The notes under the pieces: model-generated
What the model saw: the letters and a program-made list of their open reading frames with translations, nothing else
What the model was told of the DNA's origin: nothing
Databases searched by the model: none
Position numbers and translations under genes: made by a program
In this document: positions 1 to 6,424 of the stretch, in pieces
Layout of the letters: every line of letters starts with the position of its first letter
Numbering within the stretch: the stretch's first letter is position 1
Origin: UBA9676 sp036522155
GTDB lineage: Bacteria; Actinomycetota; Actinomycetes; Streptosporangiales; Streptosporangiaceae
DNA: 21,209 nt
Assembly (NCBI GenBank): GCA_036522155.1
Contig: DATDGI010000126.1
Coordinates: forward strand, 1 to 21,209
Direction: 5' to 3'

Positions 1-79
1 TGATACCGAACCTCGCCAGCCTGGGATCCAGCGGCGTGGAGGCAGCCACGCGTTACCCGCTCGCTGTACGATCACCGCC

Positions 80-787
80 ATGAACCCACTATCGGGAGTT
101 CTTGGCGAAGCCTGGAAGATGTACCGGGCACATGCCGCGCATTTGCTCACGATCGCGTTTGTGATCTTCCTGATCGCCGCGATTATCGCTGGCGTCCTCG
201 CGTTGATTGGCGGCATATTCGGGCTTCTGCTCGGCTCGATCATTCGAGATATCGCCGTCTTCCTGGTAGAGGCGGCGCTGGTCAAAGCCGTGATGGACAT
301 CCGGGACGGCCGCGCCGATCTGTCGCTGGGCGAGACCATCTCCGCGGCCGGTCCCGTGCTCTGGCCGGTCATCGGTGCGTCGATCCTGTCCGGCATCGCG
401 ATCACCATCGGGCTGATCCTGATCATCGTCCCGGGCCTGTTCCTGATCACCATCTGGGCCGTGATCGTGCCCGTCATCGTCATCGAGCGGGCGGGCGTGT
501 TCGACTCCTTCGGCCGCAGCCAGCGGCTCGTCAAGGGCTACGGCTGGCCCGTCTTCGGCACCCTGGTGCTGCTGTTCATCATTCTGATCGTGGTGGAACT
601 GATACTCGGCATCATCTTCGTGGCGCTGCCGGCGCTGCTGGGCAGCCTGCTGGCCACCCTGGTGGCCGGGACCCTGATCGCGCCGTACATCGCCCTGGTC
701 GTGACGCTGATGTACTACCGGCTCGTGGCCGCGCACGGCGGCGGCCCGGTCACCGAGGGCCCCGGCGCGACGCCAGGTGTCGCCTGA
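80..787 (+). CDS. Polytopic membrane protein of unknown function
   Basis: A 235-residue integral membrane protein. The sequence alternates long runs of I, L, V, A and G with short polar loops, giving about five or six membrane segments (roughly residues 20-60, 95-137 and 155-215). The conserved-looking soluble stretch around residues 137-152 (ERAGVFDSFGRSQRLVKG) resembles the membrane domain found in glycerophosphodiester phosphodiesterase-type and YciC-like membrane proteins, in which an 'S..RS..L..G.W' segment precedes a last pair of helices. No catalytic motif is visible, so no enzymatic role is claimed. The ATG at 80 lacks a strong Shine-Dalgarno sequence but is followed at once by a typical cytosolic N-terminus and the first helix. 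The gene stands alone and ends just before a strong hairpin. The first 79 bases of the window hold nothing recognisable. Confidence 0.8.
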   Translation: MNPLSGVLGEAWKMYRAHAAHLLTIAFVIFLIAAIIAGVLALIGGIFGLLLGSIIRDIAVFLVEAALVKAVMDIRDGRADLSLGETISAAGPVLWPVIGASILSGIAITIGLILIIVPGLFLITIWAVIVPVIVIERAGVFDSFGRSQRLVKGYGWPVFGTLVLLFIILIVVELILGIIFVALPALLGSLLATLVAGTLIAPYIALVVTLMYYRLVAAHGGGPVTEGPGATPGVA

Positions 788-805
788 GCCCGTTATCCCG
801 CCCAC

Positions 806-840
806 CGTGGGGGTGCCCGCAACCCGCAGGCACCCCCACG
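806..840 (+). terminator. Hairpin terminator after the membrane protein
   Basis: A perfect 12-bp inverted repeat pairs 806-817 (CGTGGGGGTGCC) with 829-840, leaving an 11-nt loop that contains a further GC/GC mini-stem. It lies 18 nt after the stop codon of the membrane protein. There is no U-tract, which is common for actinobacterial terminators. Confidence 0.75.
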
Positions 841-879
841 CCGTTACCTGATCACCCCCGGCCGCTGGCCGGGCCGCCG

Positions 880-1248
880 GTGGATAGGCTGGCCAGCGTG
901 ATCAGTGGCGTACACGCGATCGTTTTCTCCCCCCAGGCGGAGAAGGTCCGGGATTTCTTCACCGATGTGCTCGGCCTGGGCTCGGTGGATGCGGGCGGCG
1001 GCTGGCCCATCTTCGCCCTGCCACCCGCCGAACTGGCCGTTCACCCCAGCGATGGGGATGCCCGCCACGAGCTGTACCTGATGTGCGACGACATCGAGGC
1101 GGCGCTGGCCGAACTGCGGGCCAAGGGGGTCACGGTCACCCAGGATGTCACCGACCAGGGCTGGGGACTGCTGGCCGCGGTCGGCCTGCCCGACGGCAGC
1201 GACCTGCAGATCTACCAGCCCCGCCACCCGTCGCCGCTGCGCCCCTGA
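880..1248 (+). CDS. VOC-superfamily (glyoxalase-like) protein
   Basis: A 122-residue protein with the vicinal-oxygen-chelate fold. It begins with the usual first strand (SGVHAIVFSPQ), followed by the family-typical 'V.DFFTDVLGL' helix, the central strand (PPAELAVHPS), a second beta-alpha-beta unit (ELYLMCDDIEAALAELRAKGV), and the C-terminal 'G...AAVGLPDGSDLQIYQP' strand. The family includes glyoxalase I, dioxygenases and antibiotic-resistance proteins. The usual glutamate in the last strand appears to be glutamine, so metal-dependent catalysis is uncertain and a binding or resistance role is equally possible. The GTG at 880 is taken as the start; GTG 898 in the same frame is an alternative. 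Neither has a strong ribosome-binding site. The gene converges on the HxlR gene, with 12 nt between their stop codons. Confidence 0.88.
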   Translation: MDRLASVISGVHAIVFSPQAEKVRDFFTDVLGLGSVDAGGGWPIFALPPAELAVHPSDGDARHELYLMCDDIEAALAELRAKGVTVTQDVTDQGWGLLAAVGLPDGSDLQIYQPRHPSPLRP

Positions 1249-1260
1249 GGCAGGCGCCGG

Positions 1261-1716
1261 TCAGGACGCGGGCATGCCCGGTCCGGGCCGGAAGCCGAGT
1301 TCGTCATGGGCCAGCGGTGCCGCGCAGGCCGAGCAGACCACGGTCGCGGTCGTGTCGTGGCCGCACCGGCGATGGGTGAACAGCATCGGCGGGCCGTCGA
1401 GAGCGGTCCACCGGTCGCCCCAGGCCACGATGGACAGCAGCACCGGCACGAAGTCCAGGGCCTTCTCGGTCGGCAGGTACTCATACCGGTCCGGATGCTG
1501 CTGGTAGCGGCGCCGCTCGACCATGCCCTGGCCGACCAGGGTGTCCAGCCGGGCCTTGAGGATGTTGCGGGCGACGCCGAGGTGGCCGTGGATCTCGTCG
1601 AACCGGTTCCAGCCCAGGCAGACGTCCCGGAGCACAAGCATCGCCCACCGCTCACCGACGATCTCCAGGGTCCGGGCCAGCGAGCAGGGCAGCTCGGCCA
1701 GGTTAGCCTTGCGCAT
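1261..1716 (-). CDS. HxlR-family winged-helix transcriptional regulator
   Basis: A 151-residue DNA-binding regulator. Residues 10-105 follow the HxlR pattern closely: a conserved N-terminal cysteine (Cys11, in PCSLARTLEIVGERW), the helix-turn-helix segment RFDEIHGHLGVARNILKARL, and the wing containing RRYQQHPDRYEYLPTEK. Cys11 lies where redox-sensing HxlR/YodB/QorR proteins carry their regulatory thiol; that link is family knowledge, not shown here. The C-terminal tail carries Cys118-x-His120 and Cys128-xx-Cys131, which could bind zinc. It is divergent from the ABM-protein operon, and the 104-bp intergenic region holds a palindrome suited to a dimeric regulator, so it probably represses that operon and its own gene. 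The start at 1716 gives the expected family N-terminus (MRKANLAELPCSLARTLE). Confidence 0.93.
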   Translation of the reverse strand: MRKANLAELPCSLARTLEIVGERWAMLVLRDVCLGWNRFDEIHGHLGVARNILKARLDTLVGQGMVERRRYQQHPDRYEYLPTEKALDFVPVLLSIVAWGDRWTALDGPPMLFTHRRCGHDTTATVVCSACAAPLAHDELGFRPGPGMPAS

Positions 1717-1723
1717 TGCAACA

Positions 1724-1766
1724 TGCTACTGACTGCTGTTACGGTCGCCAGTAGCAAGGTGCTACT
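1724..1766. promoter_or_regulatory. Probable HxlR operator in divergent promoter region
   Basis: Positions 1750-1766 form a perfect palindrome AGTAGCA-AGG-TGCTACT (7-bp arms, 3-bp spacer). A third identical half-site, TGCTACT, lies at 1724-1730, and the half-sites 1724-1730 and 1750-1756 also form a wider inverted repeat. The site sits between the HxlR start (1716) and the GTG of the ABM gene (1821), as expected for autoregulation and control of the divergent operon. GTAG/CTAC-type half-sites are typical of HxlR operators. No convincing -10/-35 pair was found on either strand. Confidence 0.6.
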
Positions 1767-1820
1767 CACCAGGCGGGGACGGCCGCCGGTGTCCATCGCA
1801 ACGCCACCAGGGGGTGCCGC

Positions 1821-2162
1821 GTGATCACCAGTGTGGTCGTCAGCTACCAGGTCAAGCCGGAGGCTCTCGCCGAGCATGTGCGGCTGATCGAGGCGGTGTT
1901 CGCACAGCTGCATGCCGAGCAGCCGGGCAATGTCGAGTACAAGGTCGTACGGCTGGCGGACGGCGTGTCGTTCGTGCACATCTCGTCGGCGGACACCCCC
2001 GACGGGGCCAACCCGCTGCCGGAACTGGCGGCGTTCCGGGAGTTCGGCCGCGACTCGGCCGCCCGGGTCGCTACTCCCCCCATGCCAACGGCCGCCGACA
2101 TCATCGGCTCCTACGTCCCGCCGGCCGGCCTGACCAGCGTGCCCCCGGCGGAGCGGACATGA
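1821..2162 (+). CDS. ABM-domain protein, putative quinol monooxygenase
   Basis: A 113-residue single-domain protein of the antibiotic biosynthesis monooxygenase (dimeric alpha-beta barrel) superfamily. The first strand (TSVVVSYQVKPEALAEHVRLIEAVFAQL) and the middle strand (VEYKVVRLADGVSFVHISS) match the fold, and 'LPELAAFREFGRD' corresponds to the second helix. Members oxidise quinols or polyketide aromatics without a cofactor, or serve as small stress proteins; the substrate here is unknown. The GTG start at 1821 has AGGGGG at 1809-1814 with 6-nt spacing. Its stop overlaps the start of the next gene (ATGA), so the two are translationally coupled. Control by the divergent HxlR regulator is likely, as seen for many HxlR-quinone-stress gene pairs. 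Confidence 0.8.
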   Translation: MITSVVVSYQVKPEALAEHVRLIEAVFAQLHAEQPGNVEYKVVRLADGVSFVHISSADTPDGANPLPELAAFREFGRDSAARVATPPMPTAADIIGSYVPPAGLTSVPPAERT

Positions 2163-2665
2163 CGCCGATCGCGCTGTTCAGTCTACAGTTCACGCTCAGC
2201 CTGGTCGCCTATGCCCTGATCGCGTCGTGGTACGTGGTCCCGCGGCTGGCGGGCAGGCCGCGGGAGACCGCCGTGCAGCCGCTGGTGTGGGTGCACGCGT
2301 TCCGGATGATCGGCGGTACGGTCCTGGCGCCCGGGGCGGTTGCCATCGGCGTGCCTCTCCTGTTCCAGCGGCTGGTCGGGATCGGCGACCTGGCCACCTC
2401 GGTGCTGGCGCTGCTCGCGCTGGTGGCCCTGCGCATCCGCTGGCCCGGGGCCATCGCACTGGTCTGGACGGTGGTCGTGGTCGGGCTGGCCGACACCATC
2501 GACGCGATCATCCAGTCGATGCGCTATCAGGTGTTCAGCCACCCGCTCGGCGTGAACTGGGTCATCGTCACGATGTACGTGCCCGCCCTCCTCGTCAGCA
2601 GCGCGCTGATCCTCTGGCAGCTGATCAGGTCGCCGGCCCCGGCCCCGGCCGTGCGGCCAGCGTAG
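2159..2665 (+). CDS. Small polytopic membrane protein
   Basis: A 168-residue membrane protein with about five hydrophobic segments: residues 5-25, 45-65, 73-88, 93-113 and 135-155. The region between segments carries polar or charged residues (DTIDAIIQSMRYQVFSHPLG). No known catalytic motif is recognised, so the function is unknown. The ATG at 2159 overlaps the stop of the ABM gene in an ATGA, which fixes the start even though the reading frame is open further upstream. Coupling to the ABM gene and placement under the HxlR operator suggest it takes part in the same inducible response. The gene ends just before a bidirectional terminator shared with lon. Confidence 0.82.
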   Translation: MTPIALFSLQFTLSLVAYALIASWYVVPRLAGRPRETAVQPLVWVHAFRMIGGTVLAPGAVAIGVPLLFQRLVGIGDLATSVLALLALVALRIRWPGAIALVWTVVVVGLADTIDAIIQSMRYQVFSHPLGVNWVIVTMYVPALLVSSALILWQLIRSPAPAPAVRPA

Positions 2666-2681
2666 GAGCGGGGCCAGCCCC

Positions 2682-2713
2682 ACGTGGCCGCCCCGCGGAC
2701 GGGGCGGCCACGT
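2682..2713. terminator. Bidirectional terminator between convergent genes
   Basis: A perfect 13-bp inverted repeat pairs 2682-2694 with 2701-2713 around a 6-nt loop. It fills the gap between the stop of the small membrane protein (2665, plus strand) and the stop of lon (2717, minus strand), so it can serve both transcripts. Confidence 0.8.
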
Positions 2714-2716
2714 TCG

Positions 2717-5128
2717 TTAGGCAGCCATGGAGGTGGCCGGCTCCGAACTGGCCGGGGCCAGCGCCAGCGCCAGCACCTCGCGGACGTCGCTGACCGGGTG
2801 CACGTCGAGCTTGGCGAGCACCTCGGCGGGCACGTCGTCCAGGTCGGGCTCGTTCCGCTGCGGGATGAGCACGGTGGTGACGCCGGCCCGGTGCGCGGCG
2901 AGCAGCTTCTGCTTCACCCCGCCGATCGGCAGCACCCGCCCGGTGAGGGACACCTCGCCCGTCATCGCCACGTCGGAGCGCACCGGCCGGCCGGACAGCA
3001 GCGACGCCAGCGCCGTGGTCATCGTGACTCCCGCGCTCGGCCCGTCCTTGGGCACCGCGCCGGCCGGCACGTGCACGTGCACGCCGCGGTCCTTCAGGTC
3101 GGTAACCGGCAGATCCAGCTCATCGCCGTGCGAGCGCAGGTACGACAGTGCGATCTGGGCCGACTCCTTCATCACGTCGCCCAGCTGGCCGGTGAGGGTC
3201 ACCCCGGTCGACCCGGTCTCCGGGTCCGCGAGCGAGGCCTCTATATAGAGGACATCCCCGCCCGCGCCGGTGACCGCGAGCCCGGTCGCCACCCCGGGCA
3301 CGGCGGTCCGCCGCGAGTCGGAGGCCAGGCTGGTCTCCGGCGTGAACCGCGGCCGCCCCAGGTAGTCACTCAGGCTGGCGGCGGTCACCTGCACCGGCAG
3401 GGCCGCCGAGCCCAGCGCGACCTGCGCGGCGACCTTGCGCAGCACCCGCGCGATCGACCGCTCCAGCGACCTGACCCCGGCCTCGCGGGTGTACTCAGCG
3501 GAGATCAGCCGCAGCGCGTCATCCCCGACCGTCACCTCGTCCGGCTCCAGGCCGGCCTTGGACAGCTGCCTGGGCAGCAGGTGGTCTCGCGCGATGAGCA
3601 CCTTCTCGTCCTCGGTGTACCCGTCGAGCTGGACCAGCTCCATCCGGTCAAGCAGCGGGCCCGGGATGCCTTCCAGCATGTTCGCGGTGGCCAGGAACAC
3701 CACGTCGGACAGGTCGAGATCCACTTCCAGGTAGTGGTCGCGGAATGTGTGGTTCTGGGCCGGGTCGAGCACCTCAAGCAGCGCGGCCGCGGGATCGCCG
3801 CGGTAGTCGGCGCCGATCTTGTCCACCTCGTCCAGCAGGACGACCGGGTTCATGGTGCCCGCCTCGCGGATGGCCCGGACGATCCGGCCGGGCAGCGCGC
3901 CGACGTAGGTGCGCCGGTGACCGCGGATCTCGGCCTCGTCCCGGATGCCGCCCAGCGAGACCCGGACGAACTTGCGGCCCATGGCCCGCGCCACCGACTC
4001 GCCCAGCGAGGTCTTGCCTACGCCGGGCGGCCCCACCAGGGCCAGCACGGCGCCGCTGCGCCGGCCGCCGATGATGCCGAGCCCCCGGTCCTCGCGCCGC
4101 TTGCGCACCGCGAGGTACTCGACGATCCGCTCCTTCACGTCGTCAAGCCCGGTGTGGTCCTCGTCCAGGATCCGCCGGGCCCCGGCGATGTCGTAGGCGT
4201 CCTCGGTCCGCTCGTTCCACGGGACCTCGAGGATGGTGTCCAGCCAGGTCCGGATCCAGCCGGTCTCCGGGGAGGCGTCAGGGGTCCGTTCCAGCCGGCC
4301 GACCTCCTTCAGCGCCGCCTCGCGCACCTTCTCCGGCAGGTCGGCCGCCTCGACCCGGGCCCGGTAGTCGTCCTCCTCGCCGTCGCCGTCGCCGCCGCTC
4401 AGCTGGCTGAGCTCCTTGCGGACCGCCGCGAGCTGCTGGCGCAGCAGGAACTCCTTCTGCTGCTTCTCCATGCCCTCGGTGACGTCCTTGCGGATGGTCT
4501 CGGCGACGTCAAGCTCGGCGAGGTGGTCACGGGTCCAGCCGATGACCAGCTCCAGCCGCCTGACCAGGTCCCCGGTCTCCAGCAGGGTGAGCTTCTGCTC
4601 CGCGGTCAGGTAACTGCCGTAGCCGGCCTGGTCCGCCATCACGGCCGGGTCGTCGATGTGCTGGACCATGTCGATGACCTGCCACGCGCCGCGCTTGCCG
4701 AGCACGCCGATGACCAGGGACTTGTACTCCTTGGCCAGCTCCTCGGCCCGGGCGCCGCGGCCGGTCTCCTCGATCACGGTCCCTTCCACCCACAGCGCCG
4801 CGCCGGGCCCGGTCGTGCCGGAGCCGATCCGGACGCGGGCGACACCCCGGACCACCGCCCCGGGCTCGCCGCCGGGCATCCGGCCGATCTGGTCGACCAC
4901 GGCCAGCGTGCCCACCGCCGCCAGCCCGCGCTCAGCGAGCCGCGGCACCAGCAGCACCTGGGCCTTGTCCTCGGACCGGATGCCGGGGCCACGGTCCTGG
5001 CGCTTGTTCCGCGCCGCCTCGATGGCACCGCGGATTTCGGTGTCCGACAGCTCGATCGGGACCACCATCCCGGGCAGCACGACCTCGTCATCGAGCGGCA
5101 GGACCGGCAGGGTGAGCGTTTCGCTCAT
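2717..5128 (-). CDS. lon: ATP-dependent protease La (Lon)
   Basis: An 803-residue LonA-type protease that degrades misfolded and regulatory proteins in the cytosol. In order it contains the LON N-terminal domain (from LPVLPLDDEVVLPGMVVPIEL), a coiled-coil linker with the 'KQQKEFLLRQQLAAVRKEL' signature, an AAA+ module with Walker A GPPGVGKTS (Lys372) and Walker B VVLLDEVDKIG, and the S16 protease domain with KDGPSAG (catalytic Ser698) and GGVKQKLLAAHRAG (catalytic Lys739). The Ser-Lys spacing matches the family dyad and the length is normal. The reading frame is open 27 nt further upstream to a GTG at 5155, but GGAGGG at 5140-5135 lies correctly before the ATG at 5128, and the upstream segment overlaps an operator, so 5128 is chosen. 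The gene is monocistronic in appearance and carries a HAIR site immediately upstream. Confidence 0.97.
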   Translation of the reverse strand: MSETLTLPVLPLDDEVVLPGMVVPIELSDTEIRGAIEAARNKRQDRGPGIRSEDKAQVLLVPRLAERGLAAVGTLAVVDQIGRMPGGEPGAVVRGVARVRIGSGTTGPGAALWVEGTVIEETGRGARAEELAKEYKSLVIGVLGKRGAWQVIDMVQHIDDPAVMADQAGYGSYLTAEQKLTLLETGDLVRRLELVIGWTRDHLAELDVAETIRKDVTEGMEKQQKEFLLRQQLAAVRKELSQLSGGDGDGEEDDYRARVEAADLPEKVREAALKEVGRLERTPDASPETGWIRTWLDTILEVPWNERTEDAYDIAGARRILDEDHTGLDDVKERIVEYLAVRKRREDRGLGIIGGRRSGAVLALVGPPGVGKTSLGESVARAMGRKFVRVSLGGIRDEAEIRGHRRTYVGALPGRIVRAIREAGTMNPVVLLDEVDKIGADYRGDPAAALLEVLDPAQNHTFRDHYLEVDLDLSDVVFLATANMLEGIPGPLLDRMELVQLDGYTEDEKVLIARDHLLPRQLSKAGLEPDEVTVGDDALRLISAEYTREAGVRSLERSIARVLRKVAAQVALGSAALPVQVTAASLSDYLGRPRFTPETSLASDSRRTAVPGVATGLAVTGAGGDVLYIEASLADPETGSTGVTLTGQLGDVMKESAQIALSYLRSHGDELDLPVTDLKDRGVHVHVPAGAVPKDGPSAGVTMTTALASLLSGRPVRSDVAMTGEVSLTGRVLPIGGVKQKLLAAHRAGVTTVLIPQRNEPDLDDVPAEVLAKLDVHPVSDVREVLALALAPASSEPATSMAA

Positions 5129-5145
5129 CGGGTGCCCTCCAAAAT

Positions 5146-5166
5146 GTTGAGTCACTCACACTCAAG
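5146..5166 (-). promoter_or_regulatory. HAIR operator (HspR binding site) upstream of lon
   Basis: Reading the plus strand, the site is GTTGAGT-N7-ACTCAAG, which differs from the HspR-associated inverted repeat consensus (CTTGAGT-N7-ACTCAAG) only in the first base. It lies 18 nt upstream of the lon start codon at 5128, so it probably overlaps the transcription start or promoter. In Streptomyces, HspR represses dnaK, clpB and lon through such sites; applying this here is an inference from that knowledge. Confidence 0.85.
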
Positions 5167-5205
5167 AAAGAAGAGCCGCCGGATATTTCTCAGGCGTGTT
5201 CGTCC

Positions 5206-6348
5206 TCAGCGAATCGCCGTGTCCCGGGCCGGTGCCGTGGCTGTGGGCGGGTAAGCAAAGGCCGCGACCCCATGGGCCGCCAGCGCGGCTTCCGCGCCGC
5301 TGGCCAGGAATTGCTCCGCGGCCGCCTGCTGCCGCAGGGCGGCGTCGAAGTGGGCGAGGGCCAGCCCGCGGGTAAAGGCATGCGCCTGCTCACCGGGGCA
5401 CAGTTCACTGGCCGGCCGCATCGCGGCCGTCATCCAGGCGGCGTCACCGGGCAGCGGCAGCGCCCGCAGCGCCTCATGCTCCTCTTCGACGTCGTCGACG
5501 AAATGCTGATGGTCGGCCCGCTCCAGCACGAACATGCGCTTGGGCTCCGGGGTCCGGCCGAACAGTTCCGCGACGCCGTCGAGCGGGATCGGGACGTCGT
5601 TCTCAGCCGCCAGGTACAGCACCGGGACTTCCCGCTGCCAGGCGAAATCCAGGCTCAGCCGGAGCACCCCCGGTACCGGCCGCGAGCTTCCGCCCGGTCC
5701 CATGGCCACCACGGCCCGTACCCGCGGCTCGCTGTCCGGCACCGCCAGCACCGTCCAGCCGCCCAGGCTGTGCCCGGCCAGGCCGACCCGGTCGCCGTCC
5801 AGCCCGATGCCGGTGGCCCCGCCGCCCGGCCCGCTGCCGGCGGCCCCGCCGGCCAGCAGGTAGTCAAGCACCAGCCGCACGTCGGGCACCCGGCTGGTGA
5901 CGACCGTCTCCACCCACGCGGCACGTTCCGCGCCGGTGGCGCCGTCGCCGGGCGCGAGATCCGCCGCCACCACCTCGGTGTGGTCGGGCGCCGCCACCAC
6001 GTACCCATGACTGGCCAGGTGGCGGCCCAGGAACGTGGCCTTGCGCCGGTGCCCGCCGCTGTGGTGTGAGTAGACGATCAGGGGGTGCTGGCCGGGCACC
6101 GGGACGGCGTCCCGGTCACCCTCCAGGCCGGCGGGCTGGCCGTGCGGGCCGGGCCGCCCGGGGTCGGCCGGGTACCAGATCTCGCACGTGTAGGCCCGGC
6201 CCCGGGCCGGGTCGGGCACCTCGACGGTACGGGCACCGGCGGCGAACCGGCCCCGGCGGAAAGGGTCATAGCCAGTGGCAGCCACGCCTTCAGGCTGCCC
6301 TCCCGCGGCCGGCCCGCACACCCCTTTTCGCCGAGAGCGTGGTCCCAC
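5206..6348 (-). CDS. Alpha/beta hydrolase, dienelactone/PAF-acetylhydrolase-like
   Basis: A serine hydrolase of up to 380 residues, probably cytosolic because no signal peptide is visible. The nucleophile elbow GHSLGG (residues 192-197, Ser194) is clear. Asp251 in 'LAAENDVPIP' and a histidine in 'ERADHQHFVDD' (280 or 282) complete the expected triad. The oxyanion-loop region 'IVYSHHSGGHRRKATFLGRHLASHGYVVAAPDH' resembles the dienelactone hydrolase and platelet-activating-factor acetylhydrolase group, in which an ester or lactone is hydrolysed; the actual substrate is unknown. The start is uncertain: the GTG at 6348 has GGAG about 11 nt upstream, whereas a GTG at 6285 (VAATGYDPF) would remove a proline- and arginine-rich N-terminus that looks non-domain. 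It follows the 415-residue gene on the same strand with 76 nt between them. Confidence 0.85.
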   Translation of the reverse strand: MGPRSRRKGVCGPAAGGQPEGVAATGYDPFRRGRFAAGARTVEVPDPARGRAYTCEIWYPADPGRPGPHGQPAGLEGDRDAVPVPGQHPLIVYSHHSGGHRRKATFLGRHLASHGYVVAAPDHTEVVAADLAPGDGATGAERAAWVETVVTSRVPDVRLVLDYLLAGGAAGSGPGGGATGIGLDGDRVGLAGHSLGGWTVLAVPDSEPRVRAVVAMGPGGSSRPVPGVLRLSLDFAWQREVPVLYLAAENDVPIPLDGVAELFGRTPEPKRMFVLERADHQHFVDDVEEEHEALRALPLPGDAAWMTAAMRPASELCPGEQAHAFTRGLALAHFDAALRQQAAAEQFLASGAEAALAAHGVAAFAYPPTATAPARDTAIR

Positions 6349-6380
6349 CGTGGATCAGGCTCCTGCAGGCCTCTCACCAC

Positions 6381-6421
6381 CCCCGGGCCGCTCGTGGCGG
6401 GCAGCGGGGCTCCGCCCGGGG
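6381..6421 (-). terminator. Possible terminator after the 415-residue gene
   Basis: An 8-bp GC-only inverted repeat pairs 6381-6388 (CCCCGGGC) with 6414-6421, and the 25-nt loop holds a competing CCGCT/AGCGG mini-stem. It lies just past the stop codon of the minus-strand gene ending at 6425. The structure is plausible but the loop is long. Confidence 0.4.
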
Positions 6422-6424
6422 TCA

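Noticed and set aside
1814..2158. N-terminal extension of the small membrane protein to 1814
   Set aside because: It overlaps the whole ABM gene in another frame and has shadow-like composition; the ATGA overlap fixes the start at 2159.
2684..5254. 856-residue open frame on the plus strand opposite lon
   Set aside because: It is the antisense shadow of lon in GC-rich DNA: low-complexity Gly/Arg/His/Gln-rich product, no motif, and fully covered by a clear Lon protein on the other strand.
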